From NCBI GenBank assembly GCA_900315505.1, contig OMZG01000003.1:62001-126000 (forward strand): a stretch of 64,000 nucleotides of DNA, given 5' to 3'. The first letter of the stretch is position 1; every line of letters begins with the position of its first letter. Below, piece after piece: positions 43,432-53,034 of this stretch. The notes below the pieces were generated by a model. The model searched no databases. It was not told the DNA's origin and saw only the letters and a list, made by a program, of their open reading frames with translations. This DNA comes from an uncultured Lachnospiraceae bacterium (GTDB lineage Bacteria; Bacillota; Clostridia; Lachnospirales; Lachnospiraceae). A program made the position numbers and the translations under genes.

Positions 43432-43761
43432 ATGATTCTGATCTTGTCAGGAAAATATCAGGGAGAAGAGACTTTTGTAAAAGAGCATTTCCCTGGGAAA
43501 AACATACCCGCAAAGAATGTAGATGAGTATGATTTTTCAATTGAAGAAGATATAGATAAGGCCGCAGCAGAACTGGCTGTACAGGTGATGGAAGATAAAA
43601 GTGATATCATACTCTGCCATATCCTGGGATGCGGAGTCGTGCCGATAGATGAGATGCAGAGATATCATGCAGAGCTTGTCGGGCGTACATCCTGCCTTCT
43701 TGCAGAAAAGGCCGATGAAGTCTGGATAGTAAGAGCAGGTATTGGTCAGCAGATAAGATGA
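43432..43761 (+). CDS. Short CobU-like protein without a working P-loop
   Basis: 109 residues. The C-terminal half resembles CobU/CobP (adenosylcobinamide kinase/guanylyltransferase): GCGVVPIDEMQRYHAELVGRTSCLLAEKADEVWIVRAG. The N-terminal MILILSGKYQGEETF retains the first strand, but the GxxxxGKS P-loop is lost and about 70 residues of the usual 180 are missing. A true CobU role is thus unlikely. Its place between larC and larB suggests a part in nickel-pincer cofactor handling. Its stop codon lies inside a REP-like element. Confidence 0.65.
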   Translation: MILILSGKYQGEETFVKEHFPGKNIPAKNVDEYDFSIEEDIDKAAAELAVQVMEDKSDIILCHILGCGVVPIDEMQRYHAELVGRTSCLLAEKADEVWIVRAGIGQQIR

Positions 43762-43785
43762 AAAAGGGACCCGTCCCCTTTTTCA
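43757..43785. repeat. REP-like palindrome, family A, copy 3
   Basis: Same orientation as 37742-37772 and identical to it over its first 29 bases (GATGAAAAAGGG...), after which it diverges. It contains the stop codon of the CobU-like gene and lies just before larB. Confidence 0.8.
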
Positions 43786-43817
43786 CTTTCAATGTTTTTT
43801 ATATAAAAGGAATTGAA

Positions 43818-44510
43818 ATGACACATAATTACGAAGAGATGGGTTTTGCAAAAATAGATACTGACCGGAAAGAGCGGACCGGTTTTCCTGAGGTTGTTTT
43901 CTGCGAAGGAAAGCAGGATGATTTTCTTGTAGAGATATATAAGAAGCTTGTAGAAAAAGAAGGTCAGGCCTTCGGTACGAGGGCAACGCAGCATCAGTAC
44001 GAGATTGTAAAAGAGGCTATTCCTGAGGCTGAATATGACCCTACCGGAAGGATTTTGAAGGTTGCTCCGAAGGATCCGGTTGAAAAAATCGGACTCATCG
44101 CTGTATGTACCGCTGGTACTGCAGATATTCCGGTTGCTGAGGAAGCTGCCCAGACTGCCGGGTATTTCGGTGGAAATGTTGAGCGGATATATGATGTGGG
44201 AGTCAGTGGGATTCACAGACTTTTATCAAAGACCGATGCAATCCAGAAGGCTAACTGCGTGATCTGCATAGCAGGAATGGAAGGCGCGCTCGCAAGCGTG
44301 ATAGGCGGGCTGGTATCTAATCCTGTGATTGCTGTTCCAACGTCGGTCGGCTACGGAGCAAGCTTTCACGGAGTATCGGCGCTGCTTACCATGATCAATA
44401 CCTGTGCCAATGGAGTCTCAGTTGTAAATATTGACAATGGTTATGGAGCTGGATATATAGCGACACAGATCAACAGACTGGCGGTGCGAGGTAAGAGGTG
44501 CCAAGCGTGA
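43818..44510 (+). CDS. larB: LarB, nickel-pincer cofactor biosynthesis carboxylase/hydrolase
   Basis: 230 residues. The C-terminal domain is PurE-like: IAVCTAGTADIPVAEEAA, YDVGVSGIHRLL, CVICIAGMEGALASVIGGLV, PVIAVPTSVGYGASFHG and NIDNGYGAGYIA. LarB carboxylates nicotinic acid adenine dinucleotide as the first step of the cofactor pathway for lactate racemase. The start at 43818 follows AAAGGA; an upstream extension of the frame runs through the REP-like element and was rejected. larE and larA are not in the window. Confidence 0.93.
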   Translation: MTHNYEEMGFAKIDTDRKERTGFPEVVFCEGKQDDFLVEIYKKLVEKEGQAFGTRATQHQYEIVKEAIPEAEYDPTGRILKVAPKDPVEKIGLIAVCTAGTADIPVAEEAAQTAGYFGGNVERIYDVGVSGIHRLLSKTDAIQKANCVICIAGMEGALASVIGGLVSNPVIAVPTSVGYGASFHGVSALLTMINTCANGVSVVNIDNGYGAGYIATQINRLAVRGKRCQA

Positions 44511-44526
44511 GGTAAGAGATGTCATG
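44484..44526 (+). repeat. Imperfect tandem repeat at the end of larB
   Basis: GAGGTAAGAGGTGCC and GAGGTAAGAGATGTC occur about 20 bases apart, the first inside the last codons of larB. The second copy may provide the ribosome-binding site (GAGG) of the next gene at 44524. Confidence 0.5.
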
Positions 44527-45078
44527 GCGTCAGGGGATTATAGAAAAAAATATAATAAGATCAGGAATGGGATTCCACAGGAAGTCAGGGATAGAAAATC
44601 AGAGGCAATAGTCGGGAAAATCAGACAGAACTGGAGCCGCTTCGATTCATATGATAGAGATTTTCTCTGCTATTATCCGCTTGGAAGTGAACCGGATCTG
44701 CTTGAACTATGCAAATGGATTCTTTCAAATAACTGGAATCTGTATTTTCCTGTGACAGAAAAGGATGGTATTCATTTCTACAGAGTAAATGATCTGGATG
44801 GTTTTGCGAAAGGTACCTTCGGAGTCATGGAGCCTGTAGACAGGTCTGTAGAGTACAAGGGAGAGTACGGAGTGTCATTCACACCGGGACTCGTATTCGA
44901 CAGGCAGATGCACCGCATCGGATATGGCGGAGGTTACTACGACAGATTTTATGCGGCGCATCCTGATATTTGCAGAATCGGGATCTGCTTTTCGGAATGT
45001 CAGACAGAGGCAATACCTTATTATGAGTGGGATAAGCCGATGGATATGATATTTACAGACATTGAACAGGAGGCTTGA
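44524..45078 (+). CDS. 5-formyltetrahydrofolate cyclo-ligase
   Basis: 184 residues. Conserved parts: FLCYYPLGSEPDL, LYFPVTEKDG, and the ATP/folate signature PGLVFDRQMHRIGYGGGYYDRFYA. The enzyme returns 5-formyl-THF to the one-carbon pool as 5,10-methenyl-THF. It follows larB closely and probably shares its transcript. Confidence 0.92.
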   Translation: MASGDYRKKYNKIRNGIPQEVRDRKSEAIVGKIRQNWSRFDSYDRDFLCYYPLGSEPDLLELCKWILSNNWNLYFPVTEKDGIHFYRVNDLDGFAKGTFGVMEPVDRSVEYKGEYGVSFTPGLVFDRQMHRIGYGGGYYDRFYAAHPDICRIGICFSECQTEAIPYYEWDKPMDMIFTDIEQEA

Positions 45079-45090
45079 GAGAAAAAAGAA

Positions 45091-45906
45091 ATGAAGCAGT
45101 ACAGGAATTATATATTTGACCTTTACGGAACTCTTATTGATATTGAGACAGATGAAAGCAGTCCCACACTCTGGAAAAAGATGGCAGGACTGTATTCCGT
45201 ATATGGAGCTGATTACACCTTTAATAAGCTCAGAGCCGGATATGCTGAAATGGTAGTAGAAGAGGAAAGAAGGCTCGGCGAAGAAACAGGATATAGTTAT
45301 CCTGAGATAAAGCTGGAAAAGGTATTTGCAAGGCTCTATATTGAGGCAGAAAAAAGGCATGAGTCAGATCTTTATTTTAATGATTGTGACAATCCGGAGC
45401 AATTTATGAAAACAGATTTCATCTGCTTTATTTCCAATGCTTTCAGAGTGTTGTCCCGTAAAAAATGCCGTTTATATACTTATACTAAGAAGGTTCTTGA
45501 TACACTTAAAGGAAGAGGCTGCGGGATTTATCTTCTTTCCAATGCACAACGTATCTTTACAATGCCTGAGATAGAGCAGACCGGTATAGCACCATATTTT
45601 GATAAGATCTATATTTCTTCAGACTTCGGTGCGAGAAAACCAGAGCCTGCATTCATGCAGAAGCTCCTGTCAGACAGTGGCCTGAAGACAGAGGACTGCG
45701 TAATGGTCGGAAATGACTACGATTCCGATATAGGAATCGCAGCAGCAGTCGGAATGGACAGCATATTCTTAAATACTTTTAACCTCTCAGAACAGGAACG
45801 GATCAGCCGCCTTGATGTAATGCGAAAGCGGGTCGGAAAACCTGCTTATACTCCTGTACTTACTGTAGAGGATGGGGATATAGGTGAGATTCTGAAATCA
45901 GAATGA
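45091..45906 (+). CDS. HAD superfamily hydrolase
   Basis: 271 residues. Motif I FDLYGTLID, motif II LLSNA, motif III Lys in ARKPEPAF, and motif IV VGNDYDSDIGIAA. The cap region is helical (residues 20-130). It resembles YjjG/haloacid-dehalogenase-like phosphatases; the substrate cannot be told. Twelve bases after the cyclo-ligase gene. Confidence 0.85.
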   Translation: MKQYRNYIFDLYGTLIDIETDESSPTLWKKMAGLYSVYGADYTFNKLRAGYAEMVVEEERRLGEETGYSYPEIKLEKVFARLYIEAEKRHESDLYFNDCDNPEQFMKTDFICFISNAFRVLSRKKCRLYTYTKKVLDTLKGRGCGIYLLSNAQRIFTMPEIEQTGIAPYFDKIYISSDFGARKPEPAFMQKLLSDSGLKTEDCVMVGNDYDSDIGIAAAVGMDSIFLNTFNLSEQERISRLDVMRKRVGKPAYTPVLTVEDGDIGEILKSE

Positions 45907-45969
45907 GGCTGTTGTCTTCATGGACGGAGATAAAGGGCACCCGGTCATTTTCAAGTAATCATCATATAT

Positions 45970-45998
45970 TTGAAAATCTGTTCGACTTATGGTAAAGT
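45970..45998 (+). promoter_or_regulatory. proA promoter
   Basis: TTGAAA (45970-45975) and TAAAGT (45993-45998) with a 17-base spacer and an extended TG (45990-45991), about 40 bases before the proA start. Confidence 0.5.
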
Positions 45999-46040
45999 AT
46001 TTAGGCTTACATGAGTCGGACTTTTTTATTGGAGAAATAT

Positions 46041-47282
46041 ATGACGATTGAAGAAATATGCAGAGCTGCATATGAAAATAAGTATGTGACGGCAAAGCTC
46101 GGGACAACAGAGAAAGATGATCTGATAGATCGCGCTGCGGATGATCTGGTAAAAAATACAGATGAAATACTAAAAGCCAATGATATAGATATGAAGAATG
46201 GCGCAGGGCGAGGCATGGCTAAGGGGCTTCTTGACAGGTTGCATCTGACTGCTGAGCGAATAAAAGGAGTAGCCGATGGCATGAGACAGGTTGCCGATCT
46301 TCCTGACCCGGTAGGTGAGGTCACGAAGATGTGGAAGCGTCCGAATGGCCTCATGATCGGACAGAAGAAGGTGCCTATGGGAGTCATAGGAGTCATATAC
46401 GAGGCCAGGCCGAATGTGACAGCTGATGTATTTTCCCTATGCTTTAAGACTGGTAATACCGTGATTCTTCGTGGTGGTTCAGCAGCTGCAAATACGAATA
46501 AGGCAATAGTCGATTCTCTTCATGAGTCGCTTCAGGCAGCGGGCCTTCCTGATGAGTGTGTGCTCTATATCGAGGACACTTCTCATGAATCAGTGAATGA
46601 ATTCATGAAGATGGACAAATATGTGGATCTGCTGATCCCTCGTGGCGGAGCCGGCCTTATCAGAAGTGTCGTGGAGAATTCCACGATTCCTGTGATAGAG
46701 ACAGGGACAGGCAACTGCCATATCTATGTGGATGAATATGCAGACATAGATATGGCTCTTCGTATCACAGATAATGCGAAGACCCAGAGAATCGGAGTCT
46801 GCAACGCGGCTGAGTCTCTTGTAGTTCATGAAAAAATAGCACCGGTATTTCTTCCGAAGCTCGCTGAACTATTTAAAGGACGCGTGTCACTTTTTGCAGA
46901 CGAGCAGGCAAGAAAGTATCTCACTGATTCGTATGAAGCTACAGATGAGGACTTCGGCAGGGAGTATCTCGATTACAAGATGTCTGTAAAGACGGTATCG
47001 GATATTGATGAGGCAATCCGTCATATCAATCACTACAATACAGGCCATTCAGAGGCAATCATTACTGAGAACTATACGAATGCGCAGAAGTTCCTCGATG
47101 AGATTGATGCAGCCTGTGTGTATGTGAATGCATCGACGAGGTTTACAGATGGCAATGAATTCGGTTTCGGAGCAGAAATTGGCATCAGTACTCAGAAGCT
47201 GCATGCGAGAGGACCGATGGGACTCGACGCGCTGCTCTCGAGCAAATATATAATATATGGAAATGGACAGATCAGAGAGTAA
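46041..47282 (+). CDS. proA: ProA, gamma-glutamyl phosphate reductase
   Basis: 413 residues. NADPH- and substrate-binding segments [20 protein letters not shown], the catalytic Cys in [12 protein letters not shown], and [21 protein letters not shown]. It makes glutamate-5-semialdehyde for proline. ATG 46041 follows GGAG; an upstream in-frame ATG at 46011 has none. proB is not adjacent. Confidence 0.95.
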   Translation: MTIEEICRAAYENKYVTAKLGTTEKDDLIDRAADDLVKNTDEILKANDIDMKNGAGRGMAKGLLDRLHLTAERIKGVADGMRQVADLPDPVGEVTKMWKRPNGLMIGQKKVPMGVIGVIYEARPNVTADVFSLCFKTGNTVILRGGSAAANTNKAIVDSLHESLQAAGLPDECVLYIEDTSHESVNEFMKMDKYVDLLIPRGGAGLIRSVVENSTIPVIETGTGNCHIYVDEYADIDMALRITDNAKTQRIGVCNAAESLVVHEKIAPVFLPKLAELFKGRVSLFADEQARKYLTDSYEATDEDFGREYLDYKMSVKTVSDIDEAIRHINHYNTGHSEAIITENYTNAQKFLDEIDAACVYVNASTRFTDGNEFGFGAEIGISTQKLHARGPMGLDALLSSKYIIYGNGQIRE

Positions 47283-48753
47283 TATCTCTTTTAGTAGAAA
47301 ATATATGAGTGAATTTGAATACAAAGGTTCTCTCTCGGCCGTCACGACCGATATCCCGGTTACAGAGCCCCAGAGACAGTACTACTTTATGGGTAAAGTG
47401 AAGGAAATAGTTGATGAGAAAACAAGGGACCTGGGAAGGCCTCTTACTTTTCATGTGACGACATTCGGATGTCAGATGAATGCCAGGGATTCTGAGAAGC
47501 TTCGCGGAATCCTCTTAAAATGCGGATATACAGAGAAGGATGATGAAGATTCAGACCTTGTGCTCTACAATACCTGTACAGTCAGGGAGAATGCTGATAA
47601 TAAGGTTTTCGGCAGACTCGGAGTCCTTCATGGATATAAGAAGAAAAACAAGGAGATGCTAATCGGCCTCTGTGGCTGCATGGCTCAGGAGTCACCTGTC
47701 ATAGAGAAGATCAGGAAGAGCTATCCGTTTGTCGATATGGTCTTCGGCACGCATAATGTCTATATGCTTGCCGAGATCCTCTACGAGAGGCTTACTGAGG
47801 ATAAGAAGATTGTTGATGTAAGGGATAAGGCAGACCAGATAGTAGAGAATCTGCCGCTTGAGAGAAAGTACTCATTCAAGTCCGGAATCAATATCATGTT
47901 TGGCTGTGACAATTTCTGCAGTTACTGCATCGTGCCATATGTCAGAGGACGTGAGAGAAGCCGTGAGCCGGAAGCCATTATTGATGAGATAAAGAGACTC
48001 GTGGCCGATGGTGTGATAGAGGTAATGCTCCTCGGACAGAATGTCAATTCATATGGCAAGGGACTTGATGAGCAGATCAGCTTTGCAGATCTCCTCCGCA
48101 GGGTAAATGAGATTGACGGGCTTAAGAGAATCCGTTTCATGACATCACACCCGAAGGACCTGTCAGATGATCTGATAGATGCGATGGCAGAATGTGATAA
48201 GGTATGCAATCACCTGCATCTGCCACTTCAGTCAGGAAGTGACAGAATCCTAAAGGACATGAACCGTCACTATACTAAGGAGAAGTACCTTACTCTAGTT
48301 GATAAGATAAGGAACAGGATCCCTGATATCGCCCTGACAACAGATATTATTGTGGGGTATCCGGGTGAGACAGAGGGAGACTTCGAAGAGACGATGGATG
48401 TCGTGAAGCGTGTACAGTACGACTCAGCATTTACTTTTATCTATTCGAAGAGAAGCGGGACACCAGCAGCAAGACGCGATGACCAGATACCTGAAGAAGT
48501 GATAAAGGACAGATTTGACAGACTCCTTGCAGAGGTCAGAAGTGACGGTGAGAAGAAGGCAGGGGCACTTACGGGACAGACTCTTCCGGTTCTTGTCGAA
48601 GAAGTAAATAAGCAGGATAAATCACTTGTTACCGGACGTCTCACGAATAACAGCGTAGTGCATCTGCAAGGAGATGAATCACTTATCGGAAAGATAGTGG
48701 ATGTAAGGCTGGAGGAGTGTAAGGGGTTCTATTATTTAGGGGATAGGATTTAG
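47257..48753 (+). CDS. miaB: MiaB, tRNA-2-methylthio-N6-dimethylallyladenosine synthase
   Basis: 498 residues. UPF0004 domain with [14 protein letters not shown] and [10 protein letters not shown], then the radical-SAM cluster [22 protein letters not shown], and a C-terminal TRAM domain ([14 protein letters not shown]). MiaB adds a methylthio group to A37 of tRNAs. The start may be ATG 47257, overlapping proA by 26 bases, or ATG 47305; neither has a strong ribosome-binding site. Its last residues are encoded inside a tandem repeat. Confidence 0.95.
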   Translation: MEMDRSESNISFSRKYMSEFEYKGSLSAVTTDIPVTEPQRQYYFMGKVKEIVDEKTRDLGRPLTFHVTTFGCQMNARDSEKLRGILLKCGYTEKDDEDSDLVLYNTCTVRENADNKVFGRLGVLHGYKKKNKEMLIGLCGCMAQESPVIEKIRKSYPFVDMVFGTHNVYMLAEILYERLTEDKKIVDVRDKADQIVENLPLERKYSFKSGINIMFGCDNFCSYCIVPYVRGRERSREPEAIIDEIKRLVADGVIEVMLLGQNVNSYGKGLDEQISFADLLRRVNEIDGLKRIRFMTSHPKDLSDDLIDAMAECDKVCNHLHLPLQSGSDRILKDMNRHYTKEKYLTLVDKIRNRIPDIALTTDIIVGYPGETEGDFEETMDVVKRVQYDSAFTFIYSKRSGTPAARRDDQIPEEVIKDRFDRLLAEVRSDGEKKAGALTGQTLPVLVEEVNKQDKSLVTGRLTNNSVVHLQGDESLIGKIVDVRLEECKGFYYLGDRI

Positions 48754-48780
48754 GGGATAGGATTTAGGGGATAGGGGATA
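48734..48780 (+). repeat. Three tandem copies of a 14-base G-rich repeat at the end of miaB
   Basis: ATTTAGGGGATAGG is repeated exactly at 48734-48747, 48748-48761 and 48762-48775, with a partial fourth copy. The first copy and part of the second encode the C-terminus of MiaB (L-G-D-R-I) and its stop codon. Confidence 0.9.
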
Positions 48781-48808
48781 GTGCTAATCCCTTTAACAAG
48801 GAGACTAC

Positions 48809-49420
48809 ATGATTTCATTCATCGACGGATACATAGAAGAAGTATATGATGGTATGATCGTTATCGACCATGATGGAATGGGTTTTGAGATGACCATGTC
48901 TGGGAACTCGATTTCAAAGCTGCCTTCAGATCATAGTCAGGTCAGGATATATACGCTTCTTAATTTTAATGAAAATTCAGGGCTTAGTCTGTACGGATTC
49001 TATGACAGGGAGGAACGGGATTTTTTCACGCTTCTTACAAGCGTATCAAAGGTCGGGCCGAAGGCTGCCATGGGCGTGCTGTCTGTCATGACACCTGATG
49101 AGCTGCGTCTGTCGGTCATTGCAGGAGATTCGAAGTCTATATCAAAGGCTCCCGGAGTAGGAACCAAGATGGCTGACAGGATCATTCTCGAGCTTAAGGA
49201 TAAGATAGATGTAACAGACCTTGCAGCAGGCGATGATGGCAGTAGTGAGGCAGTCGAACTCACTCAGTCATCAGTGAAAAATGATGTGCTCATAGCACTT
49301 ACAGGTATGGGATTTGCAGGACGTGATGTCTTATCAGCAATGAAGAAGATTGACGGAGCCGAGGACATGGATCTCGACACCCTGCTTGGTGAGACGCTTC
49401 GTGTATTAGGGAGCAAGTAA
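48809..49420 (+). CDS. ruvA: RuvA, Holliday junction-binding subunit
   Basis: 203 residues. OB-fold start [23 protein letters not shown], two helix-hairpin-helix units ([18 protein letters not shown] and [23 protein letters not shown]), and a C-terminal RuvB-binding domain ([20 protein letters not shown]). It binds four-way junctions and directs RuvB. Its stop overlaps the ruvB start by one base. Confidence 0.96.
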   Translation: MISFIDGYIEEVYDGMIVIDHDGMGFEMTMSGNSISKLPSDHSQVRIYTLLNFNENSGLSLYGFYDREERDFFTLLTSVSKVGPKAAMGVLSVMTPDELRLSVIAGDSKSISKAPGVGTKMADRIILELKDKIDVTDLAAGDDGSSEAVELTQSSVKNDVLIALTGMGFAGRDVLSAMKKIDGAEDMDLDTLLGETLRVLGSK

Positions 49421-50412
49421 TGGAAAGAAGAGTGATCACAACTGAGAAACAGGCCGAGGATATAAAGCCGGAGAATTCGCTCAGACCGAAGTACCTCTCG
49501 GAATATATAGGTCAGGCAAAGATCAAGAAAAGCCTCAGTATCTATATACAGGCTGCAAAGGACAGGGGAGAACCGCTTGACCATGTGTTGTTCTACGGCC
49601 CTCCGGGACTCGGAAAAACTACGCTCTCCGGCATTATTGCAAATGAAATGGGCGTCCATGTCAAGATTACATCTGGTCCTGCAATAGCGACTCCTGGTGA
49701 TATGGCAGCAATCATCATGGGACTTAAGGAAAATGATATCCTTTTTATTGATGAGATACACCGTCTGAACAGACAGGTGGAAGAGGTGCTCTATCCTGCA
49801 ATGGAAGATTTCGCTATAGATATTATGATAGGGAAAGGTCCGACAGCAAAGTCAACTCGTATCTCTGTACCTCATTTTACTCTTGTCGGTGCTACAACAA
49901 GAGCCGGACTCCTGTCTGCTCCGCTGCGTGACAGGTTCGGGGTTATTTTTCACATGGAGTACTATACTCCGGAAGAGCTTCAGACCATCATCCTTGCTTC
50001 AGCAAAGAAGCTCGCGGTGGAGATAGATGAGAACGGAGCATATGAGATGGCTAAGAGATCCCGTGGCACGCCTCGTCTTGCAAACAGACTCTTAAGAAGA
50101 GTGCGTGATATAGCCCAGGTACGTTTCGACGGAGTCATCACAGAGGAAGTAGCGGCAAAAAGTCTTGATCTCCTCGAGGTCGATTCGATGGGACTTGATA
50201 AGACAGACAGGAAAATCCTGCTCGCAATCCGTGACGCTTTTGATGGTGGCCCGGTGGGCCTGGAAACTCTCGCAGCCTATGTCGGAGAAGATAAGGGTAC
50301 TATAGAAGACGTAACCGAACCATACCTCGTCCAGACCGGCCTCATCGTCCGTACCCCCAAGGGAAGAGTACTTACAGAAAAAGCAATGGAACATCTTGTA
50401 AAAAAGACGTAA
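49420..50412 (+). CDS. ruvB: RuvB, Holliday junction branch migration ATPase
   Basis: 330 residues. [16 protein letters not shown], Walker [10 protein letters not shown], Walker [10 protein letters not shown], sensor 1 [19 protein letters not shown] with the arginine finger, and a winged-helix C-terminus. A hexamer pumps DNA through the RuvA-junction complex. ruvC is not nearby, as in many Firmicutes. Confidence 0.97.
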   Translation: MERRVITTEKQAEDIKPENSLRPKYLSEYIGQAKIKKSLSIYIQAAKDRGEPLDHVLFYGPPGLGKTTLSGIIANEMGVHVKITSGPAIATPGDMAAIIMGLKENDILFIDEIHRLNRQVEEVLYPAMEDFAIDIMIGKGPTAKSTRISVPHFTLVGATTRAGLLSAPLRDRFGVIFHMEYYTPEELQTIILASAKKLAVEIDENGAYEMAKRSRGTPRLANRLLRRVRDIAQVRFDGVITEEVAAKSLDLLEVDSMGLDKTDRKILLAIRDAFDGGPVGLETLAAYVGEDKGTIEDVTEPYLVQTGLIVRTPKGRVLTEKAMEHLVKKT

Positions 50413-50461
50413 TAACTTTATAATGGTGATAGTTTATTTTTACCTGTAAAGGAGACAGATA

Positions 50462-50923
50462 ATGTCTGCGAAGAAGAGTACGACAGTAGTGATAGGCGGC
50501 AGAGTATATACTCTGAGTGGATTTGAGGATGAGGATTATCTGCAGCGCATCGCCACATATATAAATAGCAAGATAGATGAATTCACAAAGGTGGATTCAT
50601 ACCGCAAGGCAAATGCTGACCAGAGGGCCCTTGTTCTCGAGCTGAATATAGCCGATGACTACTTCAAGATGAAGGAGAAGGCAACGGATCTCGAGACCCA
50701 GGTGTCCCAGAAGGACAAGGAACTCTATGATCTGAAGCATCAGCTCATTACGAATCAGGTGGACAAGGAGGATATGTCGGAGCGTGAAGAAGCTCTCCAG
50801 AAGGAGAATCAGGAACTCAAGGCTATCAAGGAGAAGCTTGAGGCATCTCTTGCAGATGCGCTCTTAGGACCTGTCAGCGATGATGACGAGGATGCGGATT
50901 CATCTGACAAAAAGAAAAAGTAA
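50462..50923 (+). CDS. zapA: ZapA, cell division protein
   Basis: 153 residues. The N-terminal globular part has TVVIGGRVYTLSGFEDEDYLQRIATYIN, then a long coiled coil (60-135) and an acidic-basic tail. ZapA binds and bundles FtsZ at the division site. The coil is longer than in Bacillus ZapA. AAAGGAG precedes the ATG. Confidence 0.88.
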   Translation: MSAKKSTTVVIGGRVYTLSGFEDEDYLQRIATYINSKIDEFTKVDSYRKANADQRALVLELNIADDYFKMKEKATDLETQVSQKDKELYDLKHQLITNQVDKEDMSEREEALQKENQELKAIKEKLEASLADALLGPVSDDDEDADSSDKKKK

Positions 50924-50925
50924 TT

Positions 50926-53034
50926 ATGAAAAGACAACTGGAAGTTCTTGCTCCGGCAGGTGACCTGAAGACGCTTCGTACGGCAGTCATTGCGGGAGCA
51001 GACGCAGTATATTTTGGTGGAGAATCATTCGGGGCACGTGCGTATGCCGCGAATTTTTCATTTAAAGATGCAGAACAGGGGATTGAGTTTGCACATTCAA
51101 GAGGTGCAAGGACATATCTTACAGTCAATACTTTACTCAAGAGCCTTGAAATAGAAAAGCAGGTTTACGATTACCTGAAGGATTATTACAATGCGGGAAT
51201 AGATGCCGTGCTGGTGCAGGATATAGGACTCATGCAGCTGATCAGGGCTTATTTTCCTGAACTCCATCTGCACATATCTACCCAGGCAAATGTGACATCA
51301 GAGTATGGAGCACGCTTTTTTCAGAGGCTCGGAGCATCCCGCGTAGTACTCGCAAGGGAGCTTTCTCTTGAGGAGATAAAAAGAATTCACGATGCAGTTG
51401 CTATAGAACTTGAATGCTTTGCCCACGGAGCACTCTGCGTGTCATACTCAGGACAGTGTCTCATGAGCTCGGTGATAGGCGGCAGAAGCGGCAACAGAGG
51501 TCGATGTGCCCAGCCATGCAGGAAGTGCTATGATCTGCTTGATTTAGCCAGAAAAAAGAGAAGCGTTCCCGGTAAATACCCGATCAGCATGAAGGATCTC
51601 TGTACCATAGAGGATGTGAAGGCACTTTATGATGCCGGCTGTTCTTCTCTTAAGATTGAGGGACGGATGAAGTCTCAGGAGTATGTGGGGGCAGTAGTTT
51701 CAGCGTACAGACAGATTGCAGACGAGGTAATGGACGATAGAGAGCCGGATGATGCAGAGATGATCAGAGATGCAGTTCTTCATTCGGGAACACGTGGAGG
51801 AGGCACAGATGGCTATCTGCACAGGCGCAATGGCGCGGATATGATCACCTTCACGGATTCGTCATTTTTATCCGTTGGACCATCATCCTTTTTTGTAAAA
51901 GAAAAGAAGACCAGGGCAGCATCGGTATTTACCGCAAGGGTCGGAAAACCTCTGTCGATTACAATTTCAGATGGGAATAGGGAAATCCGCTTCGAGGGCC
52001 CTGTCGCCGAAAGGGCAAGGAAGCCAGGGAATGTCACAGAGGAGATAAAGGATAAGATAGTAAAGACCGGTGATGAAAGAATTGAGATCACAGATGTATC
52101 GGTGGATGCAGACAGTGATGTGTTTGTACCGATGAGCCTTGTGAAGGGCCTCAGACGTGAAGCAGTTCAGAGGTTCCTTGGCGGTATCACAATAGACAGA
52201 GGTGAGCCACTGTCATTCGAACCTATGAAGCCACAGAAGAATAAGGGAAAGAACGATGACCGTATGCTGGTAACCTGCATGACCGGCGCTCAGCTGAAGG
52301 TGGTATCAGCTTTTCTCAGGAATAGTGATATCATTGGGATAAATTATGATCTGTATTCGCTTATGAATGCAGATGATATTGCTGGTCTGTGTCAGAAGAA
52401 ATATCTGTGTCTGCCGGAAATCCTTAGAAGCGATAAGCTTCCTCAGATAGATGCAGATCTGTTTGACGGATTCATCGTTTCATCGTATGATGAGATAGAA
52501 TATGTGCATGAGAGGTATCCGGCTAAGCCGGCAATCTTCGATTACAGGCTGTACTCCTGGTCAGACAGGAGCAGGAAAGAGCTTATATCATTCGGAGCAG
52601 AATATATCTGTGCACCCTTAGAGCTGAATGAAAAGGAACTCTCGCATATTGATGAAAGCAGCTCATTTATCTGCGTATATGGCAGGACGCCGGTCATGTA
52701 TATGGCTAATTGCAGCCATAAGAACAGTGTGGGGTGCGATAAGAGACGGGAAGTGCTATACTTAAGGGACGAGAGAAAAGCGGATTTTCCTGTCGTAAAT
52801 CTCTGCAGCAGCTGCACGAATGTCATATATAACAGCCTGCCGACATCACTTATTCCTTTTGCAGGAAAGATAAGTGAGATGGGATTTGCCGGATTCAGAT
52901 TTGATTTTACGATAGAAAAGACTGATGAAGTATCAGAGGTTCTGAATACTTTTCAGAAGAATATCAAGGAAAATGCTTCGGAGGATATCAGGGCTGATGT
53001 CACACGGGGACATTTTCACAGAGGAGTGTCATAG
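50926..53034 (+). CDS. U32 family peptidase-like protein with DUF3656 domain, RlhA-like
   Basis: 702 residues. The U32 domain contains LEVLAPAGDLKTLRTAVIAGADAVYFGG, ISTQANVTSEYGARFF, LECFAHGALCVSYSGQCLMSS and GNRGRCAQPCRKCYDL, whose Cys residues bind an iron-sulfur cluster. The length and extra C-terminal domains match RlhA, which hydroxylates C2501 of 23S rRNA, more than TrhP, a tRNA hydroxylase; which one applies cannot be decided here. It starts two bases after zapA. Confidence 0.85.
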   Translation: MKRQLEVLAPAGDLKTLRTAVIAGADAVYFGGESFGARAYAANFSFKDAEQGIEFAHSRGARTYLTVNTLLKSLEIEKQVYDYLKDYYNAGIDAVLVQDIGLMQLIRAYFPELHLHISTQANVTSEYGARFFQRLGASRVVLARELSLEEIKRIHDAVAIELECFAHGALCVSYSGQCLMSSVIGGRSGNRGRCAQPCRKCYDLLDLARKKRSVPGKYPISMKDLCTIEDVKALYDAGCSSLKIEGRMKSQEYVGAVVSAYRQIADEVMDDREPDDAEMIRDAVLHSGTRGGGTDGYLHRRNGADMITFTDSSFLSVGPSSFFVKEKKTRAASVFTARVGKPLSITISDGNREIRFEGPVAERARKPGNVTEEIKDKIVKTGDERIEITDVSVDADSDVFVPMSLVKGLRREAVQRFLGGITIDRGEPLSFEPMKPQKNKGKNDDRMLVTCMTGAQLKVVSAFLRNSDIIGINYDLYSLMNADDIAGLCQKKYLCLPEILRSDKLPQIDADLFDGFIVSSYDEIEYVHERYPAKPAIFDYRLYSWSDRSRKELISFGAEYICAPLELNEKELSHIDESSSFICVYGRTPVMYMANCSHKNSVGCDKRREVLYLRDERKADFPVVNLCSSCTNVIYNSLPTSLIPFAGKISEMGFAGFRFDFTIEKTDEVSEVLNTFQKNIKENASEDIRADVTRGHFHRGVS

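Noticed and set aside
43384-43450. LarC2 made by frameshift after larC, as in lactobacilli
   Set aside because: The downstream frame is CobU-like and shows no LarC2 features, and no slippery site was seen before the larC stop.
43758-43817. Twenty-codon N-terminal extension of LarB
   Set aside because: It is translated REP-like palindrome. The ATG at 43818 has AAAGGA and agrees with the family start.
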